This document shows, piece by piece, positions 1 through 5,572 of a DNA stretch of 5,572 nucleotides. The translations under genes were made by a program, and so were the position numbers. Position 1 is the first letter of the stretch. Every line of letters starts with the position of its first letter. The DNA is from Chlorobium sp. (GTDB taxonomy: Bacteria > Bacteroidota > Chlorobiia > Chlorobiales > Chlorobiaceae). The DNA lies in NCBI GenBank assembly GCA_028278005.1, contig JANQFD010000167.1, positions 1 to 5,572 of the forward strand. The letters are read 5' to 3'. The notes beneath the pieces were generated by a model. It saw only the letters and a program-made list of their open reading frames with translations, did no database searches and was not told where the DNA came from.

Positions 1-1117
1 TCTGTTTTAATCCCTTCCAGATTATCTCCTTATGAACAATTGAGAGTTTCTCATAGGGCCGGTCGACCGGAATACCAACTTCACCGGCAATCTGTAACAG
101 TTTTTTTCTGTGACGGCTGTACTTTTCCGAGTTCCAGCAGACAACTGCTCCTTCGGCAAGACTTAACGACTTGTTCGGAATCACCGCGTCTTCATCTATA
201 CCGGCAACCCGACCGAAACCCTGGCAGTCGGGACATGCTCCAAGCGGAGAATTGAAGGCAAAAAGCTGTGGGGTCGGCTCCTGATACTCAACGCCGTTCA
301 GCTCCAGACGGTCGCTGAAGCGAAATGTTTTTCCACCGACAACTTTCAGTAATGCATAGCCACTGGATTCGTTGAAACAGATTTCGGCTGCTTCGGCAAT
401 CCTGCCCCCTGTTTTTTCATCAGGTACGGCTTTGAACCGGTCGACCAGAACCATCACCTGCTCTCTCTCTTCGGCCTTCATTCCCGCAACGCTCTTTCGA
501 ACGTGCTCATCGTTGATGTCGAGTATTTCGTCCTGATAGACCAGACGGAAGAAGCCTTTTCGCAGAAGATTCTGCAACTCTTCTTCGACAGGACAGCGAT
601 GCCGGAAAGCATCGGTATGACAGGGAAACGGAAATCCCACAAAAAATCGTGTACCTTTTTCAAGAAAGCCTGCCTGGATACCGACATCCTCCGGTGTATG
701 CTTTAACACCAGTTCATGAGTATCCGGGGAATAGATTTTACCTATCCTCGCAAACAGCAGCCTGAGATAATCATATATTTCAGAGACGGTGCCTACTGTT
801 GACCGCGAGTTTTTAGGAATGGCTTTCTGTTCGATCGCTATGGCAGGAGCAATGCCTTCTATCGATTCAAGTTCCGGCCTGGGTAGTCTTTCGAGAAACT
901 GCCTGATGTATGCAGACATCGATTCGACGTACCTTCTGTGACCTTCGGCATACAGCGTATCGAAAGCCAGGCTCGACTTGCCCGATCCGCTTACACCGGT
1001 AATGACGACAAACCTGTTTCTGGGAATCCTTACCGATATGTTCTTCAGGTTGTGCGTAGCTACACCCTGCATGACAATATCAGGAAGAGCTGTTTCTACT
1101 CCGGGAACCTGGCTCAC
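1..1117 (-). CDS. uvrA: UvrA, excinuclease ABC subunit A (N-terminal part, runs off the left edge)
   Basis: UvrA is the DNA-damage sensor of nucleotide excision repair: a dimeric ABC-type ATPase that loads UvrB on lesions in the cytoplasm. The 372 visible codons cover about 40% of a roughly 940-residue family member. Seen in order: the start motif THNLKNISVRIP (residues 21-32), Walker A GVSGSGKSS (41-49), the signature stretch RRYVESMSAYIRQFLERL (61-78), PAIAIEQK (91-98), RSTVGTVSEIYDYLRLLFAR (105-124), the UvrB-binding and insertion region, then the CPDC pair (295-298) and GIDEDAVIPN (306-315). The first zinc CxxC pair of the E. coli protein is replaced by RFSDRLELNG, as I recall for Bacteroidetes/Chlorobi UvrA. 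I chose the GTG at 1115-1117, directly after an in-frame TAG, because the ATG at 1070-1072 would remove the first beta strand (DIVMQGV). Neither start has a clear Shine-Dalgarno. Some relatives carry two uvrA paralogues, and which one this is cannot be told here. The gene follows rrf2 with a 111-bp gap. Confidence 0.95.
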   Translation of the reverse strand, partial: MSQVPGVETALPDIVMQGVATHNLKNISVRIPRNRFVVITGVSGSGKSSLAFDTLYAEGHRRYVESMSAYIRQFLERLPRPELESIEGIAPAIAIEQKAIPKNSRSTVGTVSEIYDYLRLLFARIGKIYSPDTHELVLKHTPEDVGIQAGFLEKGTRFFVGFPFPCHTDAFRHRCPVEEELQNLLRKGFFRLVYQDEILDINDEHVRKSVAGMKAEEREQVMVLVDRFKAVPDEKTGGRIAEAAEICFNESSGYALLKVVGGKTFRFSDRLELNGVEYQEPTPQLFAFNSPLGACPDCQGFGRVAGIDEDAVIPNKSLSLAEGAVVCWNSEKYSRHRKKLLQIAGEVGIPVDRPYEKLSIVHKEIIWKGLKQ

Positions 1118-1228
1118 GCTCTACAACGGGTTTTGTTGACAATAAACAGGGGTAGAGAAGCTAACTGAAAAAGGGCTGCGATACAACTTCGGATGGGACA
1201 CATTTTTTCTGGGATCAACCGATGACCA

Positions 1229-1651
1229 TCAACCGTCATAGCTTTTCTGGCTCAACAGAAGCGTAGAAACCGTAGTACTGGCCATCAGCAGGTCGATTTT
1301 CTTTTCGAGCATGAACATATAACCTCGATGCGTACACTTGCTTACAATTTCACATTTACCGCTTTCAACGGAACACCGCATCAGGTGAGGGTTGCCTTCT
1401 GTCGCTCTTCCCACATCGGAAACGGTTATCTCTTCCGGTGATTTTGCCAGCATGTACCCCCCCTTGACACCCTGTACCGAGACTGCAAGCCCTGCTCTCT
1501 TCAGATTCTGCATGGCCTTTGCCATGAACTCCTGGGAAAATCCTATTTCAGCAGCCATCTCCTTTACCGTCACGACACTGCCGGCCTCTTTCCGGGCCAG
1601 ATAGACAATGGCGTGAAGACCGTATTCAAATTTTCTTGATACTTTCAACAT
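1229..1651 (-). CDS. Rrf2-family (IscR-like) transcriptional regulator
   Basis: This is a complete 140-aa member of the Rrf2 family of winged-helix regulators, which often sense redox state, nitric oxide, iron or sulfur through an Fe-S cluster and bind DNA as dimers in the cytoplasm. The N-terminus (KVSRKFEYGLHAIVYLA, residues 3-19) is the family's first helix. The helix-turn-helix spans about 28-55 (VTVKEMAAEIGFSQEFMAKA then LKRAGLA). The wing is VQGVKGGYML (59-68). A C-terminal dimerisation helix covers about 110-133. Cysteines 93, 100 and 106 with His108 lie where IscR has C92, C98, C104 and H107, so a [2Fe-2S] or similar cluster is plausible. The spacing here is C-x6-C-x5-C-x-H rather than IscR's C-x5-C-x5-C-x2-H. 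No isc, suf or cys gene is nearby, so the signal it senses cannot be named. The ATG at 1649-1651 fits the family's start, although no Shine-Dalgarno precedes it. It is divergent from the hydrolase gene and lies upstream of uvrA in the same direction. Autoregulation is inferred, not seen. Confidence 0.93.
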   Translation of the reverse strand: MLKVSRKFEYGLHAIVYLARKEAGSVVTVKEMAAEIGFSQEFMAKAMQNLKRAGLAVSVQGVKGGYMLAKSPEEITVSDVGRATEGNPHLMRCSVESGKCEIVSKCTHRGYMFMLEKKIDLLMASTTVSTLLLSQKSYDG

Positions 1652-1685
1652 TATAGGTATGTGATGGTTCGCAAAAATCGGACAT

Positions 1686-1707
1686 GTTTAAACCAATTTA
1701 ATAAATT
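1686..1707. repeat. Two adjacent palindromes, candidate operator
   Basis: GTTTAAAC (1686-1693) is a perfect 8-bp palindrome. One base later AATTTA-A-TAAATT (1695-1707) is a perfect 6-1-6 inverted repeat. They lie 35-58 bp upstream of the rrf2 start codon, where an autorepressor could bind. In an AT-rich spacer such palindromes also arise by chance, and neither matches an Rrf2-family consensus that I know. Confidence 0.3.
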
Positions 1708-1773
1708 CAACAAATATCCTGCGTATTTCAGTGTCATATATATTATACTTTTGAAATTGACAGACTTTTTGCC

Positions 1774-1778
1774 GGAAG
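1774..1778 (+). promoter_or_regulatory. Ribosome binding site of the hydrolase gene
   Basis: GGAAG lies four bases before the ATG at 1783-1785. The spacing is short, but it is the only purine-rich match near this start, and no other in-frame start lies close by. Confidence 0.5.
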
Positions 1779-1782
1779 TATT

Positions 1783-2655
1783 ATGAATAATCTTTCCTCA
1801 GATCTTTATTTCAGCTGGGAATACGAAAAGCAGAAAAAAGCAAGAATACGATACCGGGAATTCGGCCGATCCGACAATACAAGGCAGACACTGCTCTTCG
1901 TTCACGGTTACGGCGGGATGCTGGAGCACTGGGAACAGAACATACCTTCTTTTGTTGACGAGTATCATGTACTCGCAATTGACCTTATAGGTTTCGGGGG
2001 ATCGGAAAAACCAAACGTCAGATACCGTCTCTCTCTTTTCGCAGAACAGATCGGCGAGTTCCTGAAATTCAAGGGTATATCCCGTGTCATTCTTGTCGGC
2101 CATTCAATGGGAGGCGCCTCCGGGCTGTATTTCGCACATTTGAATCCCGATGCCGTCGAAGGGCTTGTGCTTGCAAATCCTTCGGGCCTGTTCGGCGATA
2201 CCATGGACCCCATGGCAAAGACATTTTTCAGCCTTATTGCCTCCCCGGTCATCGGAGAAGTGATGTTCGCAGCTTTTGCCAATCCTGTCGGAGTGAGCCA
2301 GAGCCTTATACCGACATACTATAACCAGAAAAAAGTCGACTTACGGCTCATAAACCAGTTCACCAGGCCACTCCAGGACAAAGGTGCAGTATGGTCTTAC
2401 CTCTCCCCGTCCCGCAGGCCGCATGATTTCTCGCTTGAATATCTCCCGAAACCGTGCAACTATAGAAACAAGGCTTTTCTTGTATGGGGAGCAGAAGACA
2501 CCGCGCTCCCACCTCACAAGATCATACCTGAATTCCAGGAGCTTCTGCCTCAGGCCGGGGCATACATCATACCGGAAGCTTCACACTGTATTCATCATGA
2601 CGCCCACGAAACCTTCAACAGCCGTTTGGAGTATATCCTCGCGCACGAGTTTTGA
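1783..2655 (+). CDS. Alpha/beta-fold hydrolase
   Basis: This is a complete 290-aa cytoplasmic-looking serine hydrolase without signal peptide or membrane segment. Motifs in order: the oxyanion-loop HGYGG (41-45), the DLIGFGGSEKP loop (67-77), the nucleophile elbow GHSMGG with Ser108, the acid Asp239 in WGAEDTALP (235-243), and the catalytic His268 in EASHCIHHD (265-273). Residues about 135-225 form the cap or lid, with a hydrophobic stretch near 147-170. The nucleophile is serine, so it is not a haloalkane dehalogenase or an epoxide hydrolase, which use aspartate. The N-terminal W-x-Y...IRYREFG layout and the DLIGFGGSEKP loop recall the alpha/beta hydrolases of cyanobacteria and chloroplasts that include pheophytinase- and chlorophyll-dephytylase-like enzymes. 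A pigment-ester or lipid-ester substrate is possible but not shown. The gene starts with a short-spaced GGAAG and is divergent from rrf2. Its 3' end faces lptD, 116 bp away. The fold and triad are sure; the substrate is unknown. Confidence 0.93.
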   Translation: MNNLSSDLYFSWEYEKQKKARIRYREFGRSDNTRQTLLFVHGYGGMLEHWEQNIPSFVDEYHVLAIDLIGFGGSEKPNVRYRLSLFAEQIGEFLKFKGISRVILVGHSMGGASGLYFAHLNPDAVEGLVLANPSGLFGDTMDPMAKTFFSLIASPVIGEVMFAAFANPVGVSQSLIPTYYNQKKVDLRLINQFTRPLQDKGAVWSYLSPSRRPHDFSLEYLPKPCNYRNKAFLVWGAEDTALPPHKIIPEFQELLPQAGAYIIPEASHCIHHDAHETFNSRLEYILAHEF

Positions 2656-2771
2656 GCAAAAAGGAGCCAGGCAAGCAACCAGCATTCTGAGAAGGTGCAA
2701 GGAGACACGGCTACAATGAAAACAGGTTCGATTTCCAGTTGTAACAATCCCTTTTACCTGAGCCTGTCAAA

Positions 2772-5513
2772 TCATGAAGCCTCCCCGAGTCTTCCGCTTT
2801 GGCGGAACCGTATATCCTGGAGATGCGGAGCCTTGATTCCGATCTGGAAAAAGTAACTGCTGTACTCTCCTGTCGGCACCCACTGAAAGCTCATATCCCA
2901 GCAATCAAAATCCCCGTAAAGATTTATTTGCGGATAAACCAGCTCATGGTTTTGGATATCGTACCCCGTGTTCAGCCCAAGATGCCAGGTTTTGCTCAAT
3001 GAAACTCTGGCAGATGTATTGAGCAAAACAGTCGTTTCCGCCTCCTGTAACGGATCATACTTGTTTGCATTCAGATAAAGCGAGAGCCTCAGCTGCCACG
3101 GCAGTCTGTAATTGGCATACCTGTAGGCATCCCGGTCAAAACGCTCCCTGAAAATCGCTCTTTCGACGCTTATCTTCTCGATCTCTCCTCCTGAACCATC
3201 GCCCGACAAACCCGCTTCATCTTTTTCTTTTCCACCAAAGCTTCCCCTGAGGTTCAGGCTCATGTTTATAAACCCCTGAACAAAGCGCAATAAACCCTTT
3301 CCGTCATCCACGCTGAGTTTGTCAATGCGTTCGCCGGTAAGAGGATCGAAACTGTAGAAATCATAGGTTGCCCCGGCCCGTAAAAGAAGATGCGGAGAAA
3401 GAGCATTGCTCGATGCCGAGAGCGTTAACGGGGCAATCCTCAATGAATCGGCCGCAAAATTGTAATTCGTTGAAGCGGTAAGAGAGAGCAGTTGAAGAAT
3501 CCTCTCACCGGCGAACGTATCCTCTCCGGAAACCTTGCCTCTCAGTTTCGCCTGCAGCAGATTTTGCAGAGTTATGCCGACTGCACTCTTTTCCGAGAAA
3601 ACATTACTGTAAAGCGCATTCTGGTACCTGTTATATCGTACCGGTTGGTTTAACGCGTCAAGATAGGTACCGTAGTAATCATAATCCTCCCCTGTAAAAT
3701 CAGGGTTCCACGAAAAGGTGAGTTTTGGAATTATCGTATGGCGCAAGGCTTTTATCCCGACCAGATCCTCGAGCATTCCGGTGTAGAGCGTACCGTACAA
3801 CCTGGTCTGTGCATCGAGGTCAAGCGAATAGGTGGAAAAATGTGAAGCATCATTTCTGGTTTCCGTAACAACCTGCCCGGATGTATTGTCATAGTATTTA
3901 TCGATAAAGCCATCGACATAGTAGTTGTTGAAGTTCACACTCCCGTTAACATTGAAATACCTGAAAAGGGTCGAGCGTATACTGAACGGCAATCCAAGCT
4001 TCACTCCCCAGCGATCATCATCCAGAGGGTTTTTGTCCAGCCTCCCCTCAATATCCACTCTCTGTGAAAAGTTCGCCTTGTATCCTTTTGCAAACTCCTG
4101 AAGGTATGCCATCTGAAGACCGGCCTTGCCGGTGTAATCGCTGAAGTGATCACCGTTTGTAGTAGCAAACTCTGCAGATGCCGAAGCACTCGGGGTAAGA
4201 GAAAAACGGGATCTCCAGTCATCTGTCGAGGTCCCTTCTCCCCGAAAGGGATAGACACGCTCCTGATAATAGGTTGCGCTGACCGACTGTGTCAGGTCAC
4301 TATCCCTGAGGTCCTGTGTTCGCTTATAACTTGCCGTTACGTTACGGCTTCCTTCGTCAAATGTTTTCGAAAAGGAAGCATAGGAACTGGCCTGTTCGTT
4401 GATAATCGTTTCAGGGTTTATCGAATTGATATCATAATATCGACGTCCTCCCTGATAAAACAGGTTTATATCCAGCCTTGCGGTTGGGTCAAATTGTTGA
4501 TGATGTACGAGCCTGGCATTCCAGTTATTGTAATCGACATAATCCGGATCGTCCCTGTGTGAGAGAACATATCTTTCAAACTCCCCTTCGATGTAGCCGT
4601 TGAACTGATATCGCTTGCTGTACCGGAAACGATTTCCGAGCCTCCAGCTGCCGTTGAAGGATGCGTCGCCTTCCACACGTAGATCCATGTAATCGTTAAA
4701 TGCCCAGAAATAACCCAGATTGGAAAAGTATATTCCCCGGTCATCCTCACTGAACCTCGGGACAAGGAATCCTGACGAACGCTCGCTCTTTATCGGGAGA
4801 AACATAAACGGCAGAGGCACCAGAGGCAGCGCGGGAAGGCGCCAGGAAAAAGGTTTGGGCCTGACATACAGAATAAGCGGTTTTGACACCACCTTGTCGC
4901 CGGGTATAATTTTCATATCCCTGCCGTAGAACCAGAAATCAGGGTCATCCTTCGGGCAGGTTGTATAGATCCCGTCACGGATATACAATTCGCCTGTTTC
5001 CAGCCGCTTCACATTGGCCCCCGTATAGTACCCCTCCTGGATCTCGGATGAAACATTGACTGTTTTCCCTCTTTTTGTCGAGTAGTTGTACGTCATTTGT
5101 TCAGCTTCGAACCCACCATCCTTGTCGGTGAACAGCGGAAGTTCCGAAAGCATTCCGAGGGAATCCCTGGCTGAATAGGCATCAAAAATGGACGTATTAT
5201 AGTCGATAAGGATCCTGGGGGCATCGAGCTTCATATCCTCATACCTTATGGCTGCTTTGCCCCATAATTCCATTGTCCTGTCATCAATGTTGTAGATAAC
5301 CGAGTCACGGGCTGTATAGGTAATCGTCGTATCAGGCCCGTTCCCGCTTTTTTTCACCGTTACCCCCTGAGCCGACGGACTCCCTGCACCGGCCGGTGTC
5401 TCGGATGTTGCATCGGGAGCCGCCTCGAGGCCACTGGAAGCCCAGACTCCTGCTGCAAGCAGAAACCCTGCGGTCAGAACAATCCTTCTTATGGATAATG
5501 GTGAAAGCAGCAC
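2772..5513 (-). CDS. lptD: LptD (Imp/OstA), LPS-assembly outer-membrane protein
   Basis: LptD is the outer-membrane beta-barrel that, with the plug lipoprotein LptE, takes LPS from the periplasmic LptA bridge and inserts it in the outer leaflet. The 913-aa product begins with a signal peptide (RR at 9-10, hydrophobic 11-25, probable cleavage after LEA at 29-31) that has no lipobox cysteine. The OstA/LptA-like beta-jellyroll spans about 64-210 (SVIYNIDDRTMELWGKAAIR, then TYNYSTKRGK and TTCPKDDPDFWF). The barrel starts near 235 with PFMFLPIKSERSSGFLVPRF (235-254) and GYFWAFNDYMDLR, typical of the Bacteroidetes/Chlorobi type. It ends with DCWDMSFQWVPTG (870-882) and YFFQIGIK. The only two cysteines are C186 in the jellyroll and C871 near the barrel's end. 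Residues 757-782 form a Gly/Asp/Glu/Lys-rich loop. The start is GTG (5511-5513) with AGGAG ten bases upstream; an in-frame TAG lies nine codons further up. The gene stands alone here, convergent with the hydrolase; lptE and the other lpt genes are not in the window. Confidence 0.95.
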   Translation of the reverse strand: MLLSPLSIRRIVLTAGFLLAAGVWASSGLEAAPDATSETPAGAGSPSAQGVTVKKSGNGPDTTITYTARDSVIYNIDDRTMELWGKAAIRYEDMKLDAPRILIDYNTSIFDAYSARDSLGMLSELPLFTDKDGGFEAEQMTYNYSTKRGKTVNVSSEIQEGYYTGANVKRLETGELYIRDGIYTTCPKDDPDFWFYGRDMKIIPGDKVVSKPLILYVRPKPFSWRLPALPLVPLPFMFLPIKSERSSGFLVPRFSEDDRGIYFSNLGYFWAFNDYMDLRVEGDASFNGSWRLGNRFRYSKRYQFNGYIEGEFERYVLSHRDDPDYVDYNNWNARLVHHQQFDPTARLDINLFYQGGRRYYDINSINPETIINEQASSYASFSKTFDEGSRNVTASYKRTQDLRDSDLTQSVSATYYQERVYPFRGEGTSTDDWRSRFSLTPSASASAEFATTNGDHFSDYTGKAGLQMAYLQEFAKGYKANFSQRVDIEGRLDKNPLDDDRWGVKLGLPFSIRSTLFRYFNVNGSVNFNNYYVDGFIDKYYDNTSGQVVTETRNDASHFSTYSLDLDAQTRLYGTLYTGMLEDLVGIKALRHTIIPKLTFSWNPDFTGEDYDYYGTYLDALNQPVRYNRYQNALYSNVFSEKSAVGITLQNLLQAKLRGKVSGEDTFAGERILQLLSLTASTNYNFAADSLRIAPLTLSASSNALSPHLLLRAGATYDFYSFDPLTGERIDKLSVDDGKGLLRFVQGFINMSLNLRGSFGGKEKDEAGLSGDGSGGEIEKISVERAIFRERFDRDAYRYANYRLPWQLRLSLYLNANKYDPLQEAETTVLLNTSARVSLSKTWHLGLNTGYDIQNHELVYPQINLYGDFDCWDMSFQWVPTGEYSSYFFQIGIKAPHLQDIRFRQSGRLGEAS

Positions 5514-5523
5514 CCTGAATGCA

Positions 5524-5528
5524 CTCCT
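5524..5528 (-). promoter_or_regulatory. Ribosome binding site of lptD
   Basis: The minus strand reads AGGAG ten bases before the GTG at 5511-5513. No ATG exists in frame between the upstream TAG and this GTG, so this site decides the start. Confidence 0.6.
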
Positions 5529-5543
5529 GACAGGCTAACGTTG

Positions 5544-5549
5544 ATTTTA
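5544..5549 (-). promoter_or_regulatory. Possible -10 element of the lptD promoter
   Basis: TAAAAT on the minus strand matches TATAAT at five of six positions. It would start transcription near 5537, about 24 bases ahead of the GTG, leaving room for the AGGAG site. The hexamers 16-18 bp further upstream (such as TTATTG) are poor -35 matches, and the window ends soon after, so this is tentative. Confidence 0.25.
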
Positions 5550-5550
5550 A

Positions 5551-5557
5551 AAAGGAG
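5551..5557 (+). promoter_or_regulatory. Shine-Dalgarno-like run at the right edge
   Basis: AAAGGAG on the plus strand lies 15 bases before the end of the window and no ATG, GTG or TTG follows it inside the window. It may serve a divergent gene starting just outside, though spacing would be long. It could equally be chance in a purine-rich stretch. Confidence 0.2.
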
Positions 5558-5572
5558 AGTTACAACAATAAA

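Larger units (their letters stand above)
1652..1782. promoter_or_regulatory. Divergent intergenic control region (rrf2 / hydrolase)
   Basis: This 131-bp AT-rich spacer separates two start codons pointing away from each other, so it must hold both promoters or their operators. On the plus strand a TATACT hexamer (1744-1749, five of six matches to the -10 consensus) sits 33 bp before the hydrolase ATG, but I see no good -35 at the right distance. On the minus strand, CTGTCA-17 bp-TATATG and TTGTTG-17 bp-TAAACA are both weak promoter matches. Two palindromes at 1686-1707 are candidate operator sites. The region's role follows from gene layout; exact elements are uncertain. Confidence 0.6.

Noticed and set aside
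40..255. Plus-strand ORFs within 1-1168 (such as 40-255, 503-706 and 938-1168)
   Set aside because: The minus strand here codes for UvrA without interruption through its Walker A and CPDC motifs; these are shadows.
1650..1655. Perfect TATAAT on the minus strand overlapping the rrf2 ATG
   Set aside because: A promoter here would start the transcript inside the gene and lose the start codon, and no -35 hexamer is found at the right distance. Probably chance.
1965..2282. 105-codon minus-strand ORF inside the hydrolase gene
   Set aside because: It lies opposite the catalytic core of a clear hydrolase, including the nucleophile elbow, and shows no domain of its own.
2656..2771. Intrinsic terminator between the convergent hydrolase and lptD genes
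   Set aside because: Only weak, long-looped pairings (AGGT...ACCT) are present and no stable hairpin is followed by a T run on either strand, so I do not call one.
2716..2856. 46-codon plus-strand ORF (MKTGSISSCNNPF...) with AAGGAG 11 bases upstream
   Set aside because: It runs antisense into the 3' end of lptD, resembles nothing I know, and its composition follows the opposite-strand coding of lptD. The ribosome-site match is the only support.
4146..4562. 138-codon plus-strand ORF inside lptD
   Set aside because: It is fully antisense to the conserved LptD barrel and rich in residues expected from a shadow frame; no ribosome site or recognisable motif.

Overview
The window most resembles a chromosomal segment of a green sulfur bacterium (Chlorobi), or a close relative in the Bacteroidetes/Chlorobi lineage. 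Two gene products support this. The LptD homologue is of the Bacteroidetes/Chlorobi type, with the barrel-entry motifs SSGFLVPRF, GYFWAFNDYMDLR and GSWRL. The UvrA N-terminus carries lineage-style motifs (PAIAIEQK, GIDEDAVIPN) and lacks the first CxxC of the zinc module. Base composition looks close to 50% GC and similar across all genes. The genus assignment is inference. I see no mobile element, phage gene, CRISPR array, rRNA or tRNA.

Layout, left to right. (1) 1-1117, minus strand: the N-terminal 372 codons of UvrA, running off the left edge. (2) 1118-1228: a 111-bp gap with a short direct repeat and no clear promoter or terminator. (3) 1229-1651, minus: a complete 140-aa Rrf2-family regulator with three cysteines placed like the Fe-S ligands of IscR. 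It lies directly upstream of uvrA in the same direction. (4) 1652-1782: an AT-rich divergent control region of 131 bp with two adjacent palindromes. (5) 1783-2655, plus: a complete 290-aa alpha/beta hydrolase with a Ser-Asp-His triad. (6) 2656-2771: a 116-bp gap between convergent genes, without a convincing intrinsic terminator. (7) 2772-5513, minus: a complete 913-aa LptD (LPS-assembly outer-membrane protein) starting at GTG. (8) 5514-5572: its leader and probable promoter, with a plus-strand Shine-Dalgarno-like run near the edge that may belong to a divergent gene outside the window.

How the genes relate. LptD (outer-membrane LPS export), UvrA (nucleotide excision repair) and the hydrolase do not form an obvious pathway. 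The best-supported regulatory link is the Rrf2 gene and the hydrolase gene sharing one divergent intergenic region, so the regulator may control itself, the hydrolase, or both. The gene order rrf2-uvrA could also be co-transcribed. No segment longer than 300 bp lacks a gene. I did not find a clear new multi-gene system. The points most worth checking are the two-cysteine LptD, the cysteine spacing of the Rrf2 protein, and the divergent operator region.
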